From: an uncultured Oscillospiraceae bacterium
Lineage (GTDB): Bacteria > Bacillota > Clostridia > Oscillospirales > Acutalibacteraceae
Assembly: GCA_910588935.1 (NCBI GenBank)
Contig: CAJUSM010000013.1
Coordinates: 1-48,883 of the forward strand
Reading direction: 5' to 3'
DNA: 48,883 bases
Part shown: positions 33,972-42,369 of the stretch, piece by piece
Numbering within the stretch: position 1 is the stretch's first letter
Layout: each line of letters begins with the position of its first letter
Translations under genes and position numbers: made by a program
Notes under the pieces: model-generated
The model's database searches: none
What the model was told of the DNA's origin: nothing
Seen by the model: the letters and a program-made list of their open reading frames with translations, nothing else

Positions 33972-34808
33972 TTGGCGTTTATTGAGGCCCGGAACGTGAG
34001 GTTTTGCTATGACACAGAGGAGGCGGGGCCAAAGGAGGTGCTGCATGGGGTAAGCCTGCAGATTGAGGCAGGGGAATTTGTAGCTCTGCTGGGCCACAAT
34101 GGCTGCGGAAAGTCCACTTTAGCCAAGCTTTTTAACGGGATGTTTTTGCCTGCCCAGGGACAGGTGCTTGTTGACGGAATTGACACCCAAAACGAGGCCC
34201 GGCAGTTGGATGTGCGCCGCCGGGTAGGCCTGGTGCAGCAGAACCCGGATAACCAGCTGGTAGCTGGTATTGTGGAGGAGGACGTAGCCTTTGGCCCGGA
34301 AAATTTGGGTGTGCCCCCCCAGGAGATCCGCCGCCGGGTAGATCAGGCCCTGCAGGCTGTGGATATGTATGCCTATCGCAGCCATGCCCCCCACAAGCTT
34401 TCCGGGGGACAGAAACAGCGGGTGGCCATTGCCGGCATTATTGCCATGGAGACCAGCTGTATTGTGCTGGACGAGCCTACCGCCATGCTGGATCCTCAGG
34501 GCAGGGAAGAGGTTATGGAGACCATCCGCCGGCTGAATAGGGACAAGGGAATTACCATTGTGCTAATTACCCACTATATGGATGAGGCGGTACAGGCAGA
34601 CCGGGTGGTAGTGATGGACAGCGGGCAAATTCTTACCGACGGCGCCCCCCGGCGGGTGTTCAGCGATGTAGAGCGGCTGAAGCGCCACGGATTAGATGTG
34701 CCCCAGGCCACAGAGCTGGTTTACAGGCTGAAAGCGGCTGGAGTGAAGCTCCCGGAAATGCCCCTTTCTGTAGAGGAATGCCTGGCGCTGTTCCGCGGGC
34801 TGCTGTAA
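33972..34808 (+). CDS. ecfA1: Energy-coupling factor transporter ATPase EcfA1
   Basis: ATPase subunit of ECF vitamin/metal transporters. The 278-aa product has Walker A GHNGCGKST (41-49), Q-loop LVQQNPDNQLVA, ABC signature LSGGQKQR, Walker B CIVLDEPTAMLDPQ and the switch His in LITHYMDEA. The PDNQ-type Q-loop is typical of ECF ATPases. It begins at TTG 33972 with GGAGG 8 nt upstream. Its partners ecfA2 and ecfT are downstream but separated from it by three accessory genes. Confidence 0.94.
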   Translation: MAFIEARNVRFCYDTEEAGPKEVLHGVSLQIEAGEFVALLGHNGCGKSTLAKLFNGMFLPAQGQVLVDGIDTQNEARQLDVRRRVGLVQQNPDNQLVAGIVEEDVAFGPENLGVPPQEIRRRVDQALQAVDMYAYRSHAPHKLSGGQKQRVAIAGIIAMETSCIVLDEPTAMLDPQGREEVMETIRRLNRDKGITIVLITHYMDEAVQADRVVVMDSGQILTDGAPRRVFSDVERLKRHGLDVPQATELVYRLKAAGVKLPEMPLSVEECLALFRGLL

Positions 34809-34858
34809 AAAAAGAAGCTTGGTTTTTTGATACAGAAACACATGGCTAGGTGGTTGGC

Positions 34859-35677
34859 GTGAGAAAGCTTATTGTTGTAGAGGGCCTGCCTTGCTCGGGC
34901 AAAAGCACAACCGGAAAATATATTGGGGAACAGCTGGGCATGAAATGCTTTGATGAGAACAGCGGCGTCCATCCGGTAGATTACGAATTTCAGGCATTCC
35001 TTTCAAGAGAAGAGCTGGGCAGCTTTTTGGAAGAGGAGCAAGGGCTTCTCATGGCTCATTCTCTTCAAAAATCCGGAGGCTATATCATTCCGCTAGACCA
35101 ATTTGAGGGAGAACTGTTTGAGAAGCTTTTAAACTATAAAATCTACGATTTTCTGCCATGGGAAATCGAAAAGCCTGTTATGCTGGATCAATGGCGGTCA
35201 TTTGCGGAGAGCGTGGAGCCGGGAGAAGGATATGTTTTCAATTCCGTCCTGCTGCAAAATCCAATGTGCGAGACCATGATGCGTTTTGGGTTCGACAGCC
35301 GGAAATCGGCTGAGTATATAGGGGAAATTTGCCGGATTATCCGCCCCTTGGACCCATTTGTAGTCTACCTGAAAAATGACGACGTAAGGGGAGCGGTGGA
35401 AAAGGAGATTCCAAAGCGTGGCACAGCATGGCTTCAGGAGGTAATTGAATACCATTGCTGGGGCGGGTATGGAAAAGAAAAGGGGCTTAAGGGCTTTGAG
35501 GGCTATATTGCCGCCCTTGAAGAACGGCAGGCCAGAGAAATTGAGATATTGCAAAATCTGGAGATAGAATATATGATATTGAGGAACCCTGGAAGAAGCT
35601 GGAAGGACACCTATCAAAGGATAATGACCAGACTGCGCGGAGAAAGCTTACCCAGTCCGGTTTGCCCTGCCGGCTGA
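34859..35677 (+). CDS. P-loop kinase-like protein (thymidylate kinase-like fold)
   Basis: The 272-aa product starts RKLIVVEGLPCSGKSTTGKY with a clear Walker A (GLPCSGKST, about 9-17) and an aspartate-containing LDQWRSF lid-type region. The remainder is poorly matched to any kinase I can name. It is probably a nucleotide or small-molecule kinase. Start GTG 34859 (AGGTGG 5 nt upstream) is preferred to GTG 34850. Inserted between ecfA1 and ecfA2; its base composition is somewhat more AT-rich than its neighbours. Confidence 0.75.
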   Translation: MRKLIVVEGLPCSGKSTTGKYIGEQLGMKCFDENSGVHPVDYEFQAFLSREELGSFLEEEQGLLMAHSLQKSGGYIIPLDQFEGELFEKLLNYKIYDFLPWEIEKPVMLDQWRSFAESVEPGEGYVFNSVLLQNPMCETMMRFGFDSRKSAEYIGEICRIIRPLDPFVVYLKNDDVRGAVEKEIPKRGTAWLQEVIEYHCWGGYGKEKGLKGFEGYIAALEERQAREIEILQNLEIEYMILRNPGRSWKDTYQRIMTRLRGESLPSPVCPAG

Positions 35678-35710
35678 TTCTGTTTTCTCAAATTTTTCCA
35701 GGAGGCAGAA

Positions 35711-35995
35711 ATGAAAAGGATTCACTGGAGAATTTACAAAATTTGGAACGCGGCCTTTTGGCTGGAACTGGCTCTATGTTACCTTTTGCCTTTTGGGAAA
35801 ATAGACGGTTTCCAGTACCAGACAGGGTTTCCCATTCGGTTCCTCACGGTATATCAGGGAAAGCTGGGAATAAATCCCGCTGGCTCTATGCACATCAACC
35901 TTCTGGGCCTGCTGGCCGATGTTCTGATTCTCTATTTGGCGATTTTGGCCGGAAGAGAGCTGCTTTATAAGATGAAGGAAAGGCTGAGCAAATGA
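35711..35995 (+). CDS. Hypothetical small membrane protein
   Basis: 94 aa with two hydrophobic segments (about 13-27 and 62-82, LLGLLADVLILYLAILAG) and a charged C-terminus (LLYKMKERLSK). CAGGAGG precedes ATG 35711. No family recognised. It is part of the three-gene insertion between ecfA1 and ecfA2. Confidence 0.65.
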   Translation: MKRIHWRIYKIWNAAFWLELALCYLLPFGKIDGFQYQTGFPIRFLTVYQGKLGINPAGSMHINLLGLLADVLILYLAILAGRELLYKMKERLSK

Positions 35996-36042
35996 GAGGG
36001 GAACCCGCGCCTGCGGCTCCTCGGTAGATTGGGGAGAAACGT

Positions 36043-36489
36043 ATGGAATATCAATTAAAGACACTGGGCCGGGAGGCCTTCGCAGCTGTAAAGGCGCTGT
36101 TTGCCAGCGTGTTTACCCAGGACCCCTGGAACGATGACTGGTCGGATGAACAGCGGCTGGAGCTGTATATTCAGGACTTAACCGGCCAAAGCAATTCCCT
36201 GACCTTTGGGCTGTACCAGGGGGAAGAGCTGGTAGGGGTGGCAATGGGACATACGAAACACTGGTATACTGGTACAGAATATTGTGTGGACGAACTTTGC
36301 ATAAGCAGGGAAAAGCAGGGCAAGGGCTTAGGCAGGCTGTTTGTACAGGAAATGGAAAAGGCCTGCAGAGCGTTAGGCTTAACCTATATTTTCCTGCTGA
36401 CGGACAACGATGTGCCAGCCTATGGCTTTTACCAAAGGCTGGGGTTTTACAAGCTGGAGAATAATGTGGCGTTTGCAAAGAAATTGTAG
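36043..36489 (+). CDS. GNAT-family N-acetyltransferase
   Basis: The 148-aa product has an acetyl-CoA-binding motif A, SREKQGKGLGRLFVQEME, preceded by the acidic strand CVDELCI, and the C-terminal PAYGFYQRLGFYKLEN. This layout is close to small AAC(6')-like and other small-molecule acetyltransferases, but the substrate is unknown. GGGGAGAAAC precedes ATG 36043. Third gene of the ecfA1-ecfA2 insertion. Confidence 0.87.
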   Translation: MEYQLKTLGREAFAAVKALFASVFTQDPWNDDWSDEQRLELYIQDLTGQSNSLTFGLYQGEELVGVAMGHTKHWYTGTEYCVDELCISREKQGKGLGRLFVQEMEKACRALGLTYIFLLTDNDVPAYGFYQRLGFYKLENNVAFAKKL

Positions 36490-36577
36490 GGCTGCTATTA
36501 CCCCCCAGCGATTGAGAGGTTTTCCTTCCATTCGCTGAACTGTAAAATGCTGTTCCAAAGGTTAGGAGACAATGATC

Positions 36578-37465
36578 ATGCCAATTTTGGAAACTAAAAA
36601 TTTAACATATAAATATGGCACAGGTACCCCTTTTGAAAAGGTGGCAGTGGAGAATGTGTCCCTTTCCATTGAGAAAGGGGAGCTCATTGGGGTCATCGGC
36701 CACACAGGCAGCGGCAAGTCCACCTTAATCCAAATGCTCAACGGCCTAATCCGCCCAACCGCCGGCCAGGTGCTGCTGGAGGGGAAGGATATATGGCAGG
36801 AGCCAAAAAAAATCCGGGCGGTGCGGTTCCGGGTGGGCATGGTATTCCAGTATCCAGAGTACCAGCTTTTTGAAGAGACCGTGCTAAAAGATATTATGTT
36901 TGGGCCAAAGAATATGGGGCTGGACGAGAAGAGGGCCAGAGACCGGGCGCTGGAGGCCGCGGAGTTTACCGGGCTTAAGCCAGAGCTGCTGGAAAAATCC
37001 CCCTTCGAGCTTTCTGGCGGCGAAAAGCGCCGGGCAGCTATTGCAGGCGTTATTGCCATGGACCCAGAGGTACTGGTTCTGGACGAGCCTACAGCAGGGC
37101 TGGATCCTCAGGGCCGGGACGTGCTGCTGGCCCAGATTGGCCAGTACCACAAGGAGCGGGGGAATACGGTGCTTCTGGTTTCCCACAGTATGGAGGATGT
37201 TGGCCGTATGGCAGACCGGCTGCTGGTAATGAGCAACGGGCACAAGGCCGCGCTGGCCCCTACCAAGGAGGTTTTTTCCCAAGGGGAGGAGCTGGAAAAA
37301 ATGGGCCTGCGGGTGCCGCAAATTACAAAAATTATGGGGGAGCTGAAAAAGCTGGGGTGCCCGGTGGACCCCTCGACCCTTACCGTGGACGATGCCCTAA
37401 AGCAGCTGCTGCCATACCTAAAAGAACGCCAGGGCACAAAAACCACCAGTACCAGACCTAACTGA
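36578..37465 (+). CDS. ecfA2: Energy-coupling factor transporter ATPase EcfA2
   Basis: Second ATPase of the ECF module. The 295-aa product has Walker A GHTGSGKST (41-49), Q-loop MVFQYPEYQLF, signature LSGGEKRR, Walker B VLVLDEPTAGLDPQ and switch His LLVSHSMEDV. EYQLF is characteristic of EcfA2. AGGAG lies 9 nt before ATG 36578, so this start is preferred over ATG 36572. It heads the ecfA2-ecfT pair. Confidence 0.94.
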   Translation: MPILETKNLTYKYGTGTPFEKVAVENVSLSIEKGELIGVIGHTGSGKSTLIQMLNGLIRPTAGQVLLEGKDIWQEPKKIRAVRFRVGMVFQYPEYQLFEETVLKDIMFGPKNMGLDEKRARDRALEAAEFTGLKPELLEKSPFELSGGEKRRAAIAGVIAMDPEVLVLDEPTAGLDPQGRDVLLAQIGQYHKERGNTVLLVSHSMEDVGRMADRLLVMSNGHKAALAPTKEVFSQGEELEKMGLRVPQITKIMGELKKLGCPVDPSTLTVDDALKQLLPYLKERQGTKTTSTRPN

Positions 37466-37500
37466 AGCCTACAGACCAAAAGCAAAAATACCCGGGCGGG

Positions 37501-37540
37501 TTGAATGAAAATGCTTTGCTTAGCATACTTTCAAATTTTT
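37501..37540 (+). other. Hairpin with T run between ecfA2 and ecfT
   Basis: TGAAA and ATGCT (37506-37515) can pair with AGCAT and TTTCA (37522-37533) with a two-base bulge. Five T residues follow at 37536-37540. It may partially attenuate transcription into ecfT. The stem is AT-rich and weak. Confidence 0.3.
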
Positions 37541-37577
37541 CCCATCCCACCCAACCCAAAGAAAGCGGTGATAAACC

Positions 37578-38396
37578 ATGCTGTCCGATATAACCCTTGG
37601 CCAATACTTCCCAAAGGATTCCCTAATGCACCGGGCGGATCCCCGGCTGAAGATCTGCCTGACCATTTTTGCCATTGTGCTCATTTTTGCCGCCGGCAAT
37701 TTTTTCTCCTTGGGGGCGGCGATTCTGTTTGTTGCTTCAGGCATCCTGCTTTCCCGTATCCCTCTTAAACTGTATTTAAAAAGCTTAAAGCCAATTTTAT
37801 TTATTGTGGTTTTTACCGCGGCGCTGAATGTCTTTTACGGCACAGGAGAGCCGATTTGGCAATGGTGGCTGATTAAGATTACAAAAAACGGCCTGCTGAA
37901 TAGCTTGTTTGTCACTATTCGCATTGTGGTCCTCATTCTGGCCAGCTCTGTGCTTACCTTTACCACTTCGCCTACCCAGCTTACCGACGCCATTGAGCGG
38001 CTGCTGAAGCCTTTGGCCAAGCTTGGGGCTCCGGTACATGAGTTTGCCATGATGATGACCATTGCCCTGCGGTTTGTGCCCCTGCTGCTGGAGGAAACGG
38101 ATAAAATTATGAGCGCCCAAAAGGCCCGGGGCGCGGATATGGAAAGCGGCGGGGTAGTCCAGCGGATTAAAGCCCTAGCCCCGGTGCTTATCCCTCTGTT
38201 TGTCTCTGCCTTCCGCCGGGCCTTCGACCTGGCCACGGCCATGGAGAGCCGTTGCTACCATGGAGGCGAGGGGAGAACCAAAATGAAGGTCCTTCATTTT
38301 GGCGGAACAGACTGGCTGGTGCTGGCTGGCGCCGTGGTAACGCTGGGGGCGTTTATTGCCTTGAATGCGGCGTTCCCGCCGGCGATTGTAAGATAA
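37578..38396 (+). CDS. ecfT: Energy-coupling factor transporter transmembrane protein EcfT
   Basis: Membrane scaffold that couples the two EcfA ATPases to substrate-binding S components. The 272-aa product has several hydrophobic segments (for example 29-45, 70-88, 108-130 and 248-266) and the cytoplasmic coupling helices with A-R-G motifs: SAQKARGADMESGG and AMESRCYHGGEGRTKM. The upstream CTDPRLK-type region (MHRADPRLKICLTIFAI) is typical. Normally followed directly by truA, from which it is here separated by two decayed genes. Confidence 0.93.
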   Translation: MLSDITLGQYFPKDSLMHRADPRLKICLTIFAIVLIFAAGNFFSLGAAILFVASGILLSRIPLKLYLKSLKPILFIVVFTAALNVFYGTGEPIWQWWLIKITKNGLLNSLFVTIRIVVLILASSVLTFTTSPTQLTDAIERLLKPLAKLGAPVHEFAMMMTIALRFVPLLLEETDKIMSAQKARGADMESGGVVQRIKALAPVLIPLFVSAFRRAFDLATAMESRCYHGGEGRTKMKVLHFGGTDWLVLAGAVVTLGAFIALNAAFPPAIVR

Positions 38397-38406
38397 AAGG
38401 CGGGTT

Positions 38407-39022
38407 GTGCTGTGGAAGGTTGGAAGGAGAAAGATTGCGGAGGGTAAAACAGCCGAGACTTTTGAAACCGGCGCCGGAAGAGTGTTAGTGGATGCTGGGT
38501 TTGGTGAAAAAGAGCGAAACAGCCGGAGATTTGGCCGGCAGGATTAACCGCCTGCCCTCAGGGAACATATTATGCCACGGGGATTTTCATCCCTATAATA
38601 TCATCTTAACCCCAGAGCAGAAACTGGTTATCGTCGACTTTGCAAATATGTGCAGAGCCCCCAAGGAATATGACGTGGCAAGGACATGCTTTTTGCTGAA
38701 AACGGCGGCTCTGGAGGAGCCCGCAGCGGGGCTGTACCTGGAGAAAATGGGGCTAGCTTATCCCGATATACAGGATTATCTGGAGGTTTTGGAGCTGCCG
38801 CGCGCTTGGTTTCGGGAATGGGAACCGGGCCGGAGGGCATGGGCGGGACGCCCGCTGGGTAGAGCCAGAAGGCGCTTGCCGGTGAAAAGCCTAATCAGGC
38901 TGACAGACTATACCCGAGAGGAGATTTCTGAGGCTCTGGACCAAGAGGAAGACCGGTGGAATCTGTGCGGTTACCGAAACAACTGGGCCGGCCTGTTGAT
39001 CGCCATATGCAGGACAAGCTGA
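38407..39022 (+). pseudogene. Decayed APH-family kinase gene (frameshift plus internal deletion)
   Basis: A frame starting near 38407 encodes KIAEGKTAETFETGAGRVL (38431-38487), the nucleotide-binding N-terminus of an APH kinase. It then runs out of similarity. A second frame from ATG 38492 gives 176 aa with the catalytic loop CHGDFHPYN and metal motif VIVDFAN, followed by a family-like FLLKTAALEEP stretch. The roughly 100 residues normally between the two lobes are missing and the frames differ. A truncated protein from 38492 could be translated but would lack the ATP-binding lobe. The last 70 residues look poorly conserved. Confidence 0.75.
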
Positions 39023-39078
39023 GAGAGGGTTTCTAGGCGCTTTGGTGGAGAAAACCGGTTAGAAAGGAGCGGGAGAGA

Positions 39079-39894
39079 ATGAACCAACGGATATTGGACT
39101 TTTTTAAAACAGTGCCGCCGCTATACGAAAAAAGCTCCAAAGCATTTTGGGATGACGAACATATTTCAAAGAGCATGTTGGCGGCACATTTTGACGGGGA
39201 GCATGACGGCGCTTCCTGAAAAATATCCACAGTTCAAACATCGGCGGAGTGGATCTGCCAGTGCTGCCCAGATGCAAAGGGCAGGCAGCTTTTAGACTTG
39301 GGATGTGGGCCGGGCATCTACTCGGAGTTGCTGTATGATAAGGGGTTCTCTGTGACAGGGCTCGACTTTTCAAAGCGCTCTATTGCCTATGCGCGGGATA
39401 TTGCGTATCGTTACCAGAACTACTTGGAAATGAACTATGAGAATTTATTTGATATAGCCATACTAATCTATTGCGACTTTGGCGTGCTTTCCCCCAAAGA
39501 CCGAGGTGTTCTGCTGGCAAAAATTCACAGGGCGCTGAAAAAAGATGGCCTGCTCATTTTAGACGTGCTGCATCAGCCATATCGAAACACCTTTCAGGGA
39601 ACGCAGAGCGTGCAGTATGAAGCAGGCGGCTTTTGGTCGCCGGAGCCGTATGTGGTAATTCAGAGGAGCCAGTATTACAGTGAAACGGACAACACCCTGG
39701 AGCAGTATCTGGTCATCACAGAAAAGAATTGGGAGCACTTCAACATTTGGAATCAGGTTTACACCAGGGAGAGCTTCGTTAGGGAAGTGGAGCGGCGGCA
39801 TTTTGTGCTTCAGGATATTTTTGCTGATGTTTGCGGGAGGGCATTCACGGAACAGGGCGAAAACATGTGCGGGGTATTTGTGAAAAGGCGATAA
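39079..39894 (+). pseudogene. SAM-dependent methyltransferase gene interrupted by an in-frame TGA
   Basis: ATG 39079 (ribosome site AAAGGAG) opens a frame beginning MNQRILDFFKTVPPLYEKSS that stops at TGA 39217-39219, codon 47. The same frame then continues without break to 39894 through AEWICQCC, LDLGCGPGIYSELL (SAM motif I), VTGLDFSKRSIAYA and a normal C-terminus. The two parts join as one methyltransferase, so a single nonsense change (plausibly CGA to TGA) broke it. A few residues also seem to be missing after SIAYARD. Residual translation from a downstream start would lack the N-terminal substrate region. Confidence 0.8.
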
Positions 39895-39916
39895 AAGAGA
39901 TAAATGCAACATATAG

Positions 39917-40102
39917 AAAGAGCCAGCAGGGCCATACTGTGCAGCCTTTCCTTTTGGCGGCCCCCGAGGGTTGCAAGGGGAAACCGGGGTGGAGGAAACC
40001 AAGCCGCCCTATCTCCAAGGCTGGGAAGAGGATGGCGCCCACAGGGAAGAGCTGGCGGAGGATTACTATAAACAGATGAAAATGCTGCTGGCGGAAAGCT
40101 GA
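39917..40102 (+). pseudogene. Possible gene remnant or very short ORF before truA
   Basis: After a TAG at 39914, one frame is open to a TGA at 40100-40102. Its last part, from a GTG at 39989 with AAGGGG 7 nt upstream, encodes 37 residues of coding-like, helical, acidic composition (WEEDGAHREELAEDYYKQMK). It may be the C-terminal remnant of a lost gene or a microprotein. I do not recognise it. It lies in the same decayed stretch as the two pseudogenes. Confidence 0.3.
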
Positions 40103-40134
40103 TTTTCCCCAGAGCTGAAAAAAGGAGGCCCCGT

Positions 40135-40872
40135 GTGAAAAATTTGCTGCTGACCATTGCTTATGACGGCTCCCACTACCACGGCTGGCAGATCCAGGAG
40201 AATGCTGTAACAGTGCAGGCGGCTTTCCAGTCTGCCCTTTTTCAAGTAACGGGCCTGCGGGAGGAGCTGAAGGCCTGTTCCCGCACCGATACTGGCGTTC
40301 ATGCCCGGGAGTTCTGCGTCAGCTTGAAAACAGAGTCAGCCATCCCCCCCCAGCGGCTGGTGGCCGCTTTAAACCACTGGCTGCCAGAGGATATCGTGGT
40401 AAAATCCTGCCGGGAGGCGGCAGAGGATTTTCACGCCAGATACAGCTGCAAGGGCAAGGAGTATTGCTATGAAATCTGGAATTCTCCCATTCGAAACCCG
40501 TTCCTTCGGGGCCGTGCCCTGCACTACTGGTACCCAATTGATGAGAAACTGCTGGACCAGGGGGCGAAAGGCTTTTTGGGCAGCCATGACTTTACCTCCT
40601 TCTGCACCTTGGACCGGCGGGAAAAGGGGGACCTGGTGCGGGCCGTGACACAGGCGAAGGTGGAGCGCCGGGGAGAGCTGGTGGTGTTCACTGTGGCTGC
40701 CAACGGTTTTTTATACAATATGGTCAGGATTATGGCTGGCACCCTGCTGCACATCCAGCAGGGCAAGCTGGCGCCCCAGGATATTCCAAAGATCATTGAG
40801 GCCAGAGACCGGCGGGCTGCCGGTCCCACTGCCCCAGCCTGGGGGCTGTACCTGAACCGGGTGTTCTATTAA
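40135..40872 (+). CDS. truA: tRNA pseudouridine(38-40) synthase
   Basis: Isomerises U38-U40 in the anticodon arm. The 245-aa product has the catalytic aspartate D52 in ACSRTDTGVHA, IAYDGSHYHGWQIQ at the N-terminus, and the AANGFLYNMVRIMAGTLL C-terminal motif. GTG 40135 follows AAAGGAGG. Its place after ecfT is ancestral for Firmicutes, although the expected rplM-rpsI are not downstream. Confidence 0.97.
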   Translation: MKNLLLTIAYDGSHYHGWQIQENAVTVQAAFQSALFQVTGLREELKACSRTDTGVHAREFCVSLKTESAIPPQRLVAALNHWLPEDIVVKSCREAAEDFHARYSCKGKEYCYEIWNSPIRNPFLRGRALHYWYPIDEKLLDQGAKGFLGSHDFTSFCTLDRREKGDLVRAVTQAKVERRGELVVFTVAANGFLYNMVRIMAGTLLHIQQGKLAPQDIPKIIEARDRRAAGPTAPAWGLYLNRVFY

Positions 40873-40898
40873 GCCCTGTAGGAAAGAAGGGGATATAT

Positions 40899-42215
40899 AT
40901 GGCAAAACACAGCAAAGGCCAGGAAACCAAAATTATAGATTTGTCAAAATACCGGCAAAAACAGGAGGAGCAAAAGGCAGAAAAGGAGAACCTGCAGGCC
41001 GCGTATGAGTATGAGGAAGAACAGGCAGAAGAGGAGCATGCCCCAGAAGAAAAAAAGCGCCGGCTGTCCAGTTCTGTGCCCCGTGGGGTATATATCGCCT
41101 GCTTGGTGCTGGTGGGGGTTATTGTGGGCCTGGGTTTGTGGGTGAACCGGGAGTACTTAACTTGGGACAACATGAAGGAGTGGGCAAGGCTTCAGGTGCT
41201 GGGCTCTGAAAGCGGAGATGGGTTCCCGGTACAGATTACCGGCTCCAACGTGGCGGAGTCCAACTTTCTTACCTCAGGGGGCTCGGCGGTTCTGCTGAGC
41301 AACACGGCCTTAACAATCGTCAGCGGGGAGGGGAAGGAGGAACTTTCAGTCCGCCATGATCTAAACCAGCCTGTGCTTCGGGGCGCAGGGGGAAAATACC
41401 TGCTGTACAACAGCGGCAGCACGGGGTACATGGTGCTTTCTGGCACGAAAACAATAGTGGATAAAGTGGCGGAGCGGGATATTATTACTGGCTGTGTTTC
41501 TGCCAACGGGAAATATGCCCTGGGCCTGGAGGGCAGCTATGGGGCCTCTAAGCTGGAGGTATATATGCCAGATGGGAGCCTGCAGTACGAATACCCCTTT
41601 GCCAATGACTACATAACCGCCCTAGCGATGAACTATGATGGAACCTATGGGGCAGTGTGCACGGTGCGCGGTGAAAAGGGAGAGATGGTATCCCAATTGA
41701 TTATTTTCGACTTTTCCAATACAGAGCCGGTGGCCAGCTTCGAAACCAGGGGTAACCTGCTGATAGCCGCTTACTGGGGAGAAAACGGGGTGATTTATGG
41801 CGTAGGGGACGCGGCGCTGGTTTCGGGAAAATCCGCTGACTATCAGTTTCAGGAATACGACTACCAGGGCAGGCAGCTGACAGCCTGCTGCCTAGACGCG
41901 GGCCGGGCGTTCCTCTCCATTTCAGCTTACGAGCATGTGGGCCCCAGCACCTTGCTGGTTTTTAACGGCGGGGAGGCATTTGGGGAGCAAAACCCCGTGC
42001 GGGTGGAAATGGGTAAGCGGATAGAAGCCATCTCGGTTTCCGGAGGCACGGCAGGCCTGCTGGCAGCAGGGGAAATTGTTTTTTGCGATTACCACACCGG
42101 CATGGAGCTGGGCCGGGCAGAGGCGGGGGCAGACGCCAAAAGCCTGGCCCTGGCCAGCGAGCGCAAGGCGTTTGTGCTGGGCATTAGCGAAGTACGCACA
42201 GCGGAGGTCGGCTAG
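40899..42215 (+). CDS. DUF5711 membrane-anchored beta-propeller protein
   Basis: 438 aa. Residues 1-60 are cytoplasmic, Lys/Glu-rich and likely coiled coil (KYRQKQEEQKAEKENLQAAY). One membrane segment spans about 65-86 (GVYIACLVLVGVIVGLGLWV). The exterior domain consists of repeated beta-propeller-like blades (SGGSAVLLSNTALTIVSGEG, GKYLLYNSGSTGYMVLSGTK, AYWGENGVIYGVGDAALVSG). This architecture matches the DUF5711 family of clostridial envelope proteins of unknown role. It lies directly before a CvpA-like gene, as is common for the family. Confidence 0.8.
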   Translation: MAKHSKGQETKIIDLSKYRQKQEEQKAEKENLQAAYEYEEEQAEEEHAPEEKKRRLSSSVPRGVYIACLVLVGVIVGLGLWVNREYLTWDNMKEWARLQVLGSESGDGFPVQITGSNVAESNFLTSGGSAVLLSNTALTIVSGEGKEELSVRHDLNQPVLRGAGGKYLLYNSGSTGYMVLSGTKTIVDKVAERDIITGCVSANGKYALGLEGSYGASKLEVYMPDGSLQYEYPFANDYITALAMNYDGTYGAVCTVRGEKGEMVSQLIIFDFSNTEPVASFETRGNLLIAAYWGENGVIYGVGDAALVSGKSADYQFQEYDYQGRQLTACCLDAGRAFLSISAYEHVGPSTLLVFNGGEAFGEQNPVRVEMGKRIEAISVSGGTAGLLAAGEIVFCDYHTGMELGRAEAGADAKSLALASERKAFVLGISEVRTAEVG

Positions 42216-42281
42216 GCGGCTTTTAACCTGCATCCAGACCGTTTTCTGGCAGAATGAAAGAGAACTGTAAGGCGTTTCCCC

Positions 42282-42310
42282 TTGTGAAACTGAAAAAAAT
42301 GTGCTACAAT
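42282..42310 (+). promoter_or_regulatory. Promoter of the CvpA-like gene
   Basis: TTGTGA (42282-42287), a 17-bp spacer, TACAAT (42305-42310) preceded by TG one base upstream (extended -10). About 60 bp before the start codon. Confidence 0.75.
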
Positions 42311-42369
42311 AGGGAACAGCCGTCCGGCCCGGTTGCTGCCGGCTGATAAGCGGAGTGGAGGAGATGCCC

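Noticed and set aside
39217..39219. TGA in the methyltransferase read as selenocysteine
   Set aside because: No SECIS-like hairpin follows, and the site is not a catalytic cysteine position. The context fits an arginine codon changed to stop.
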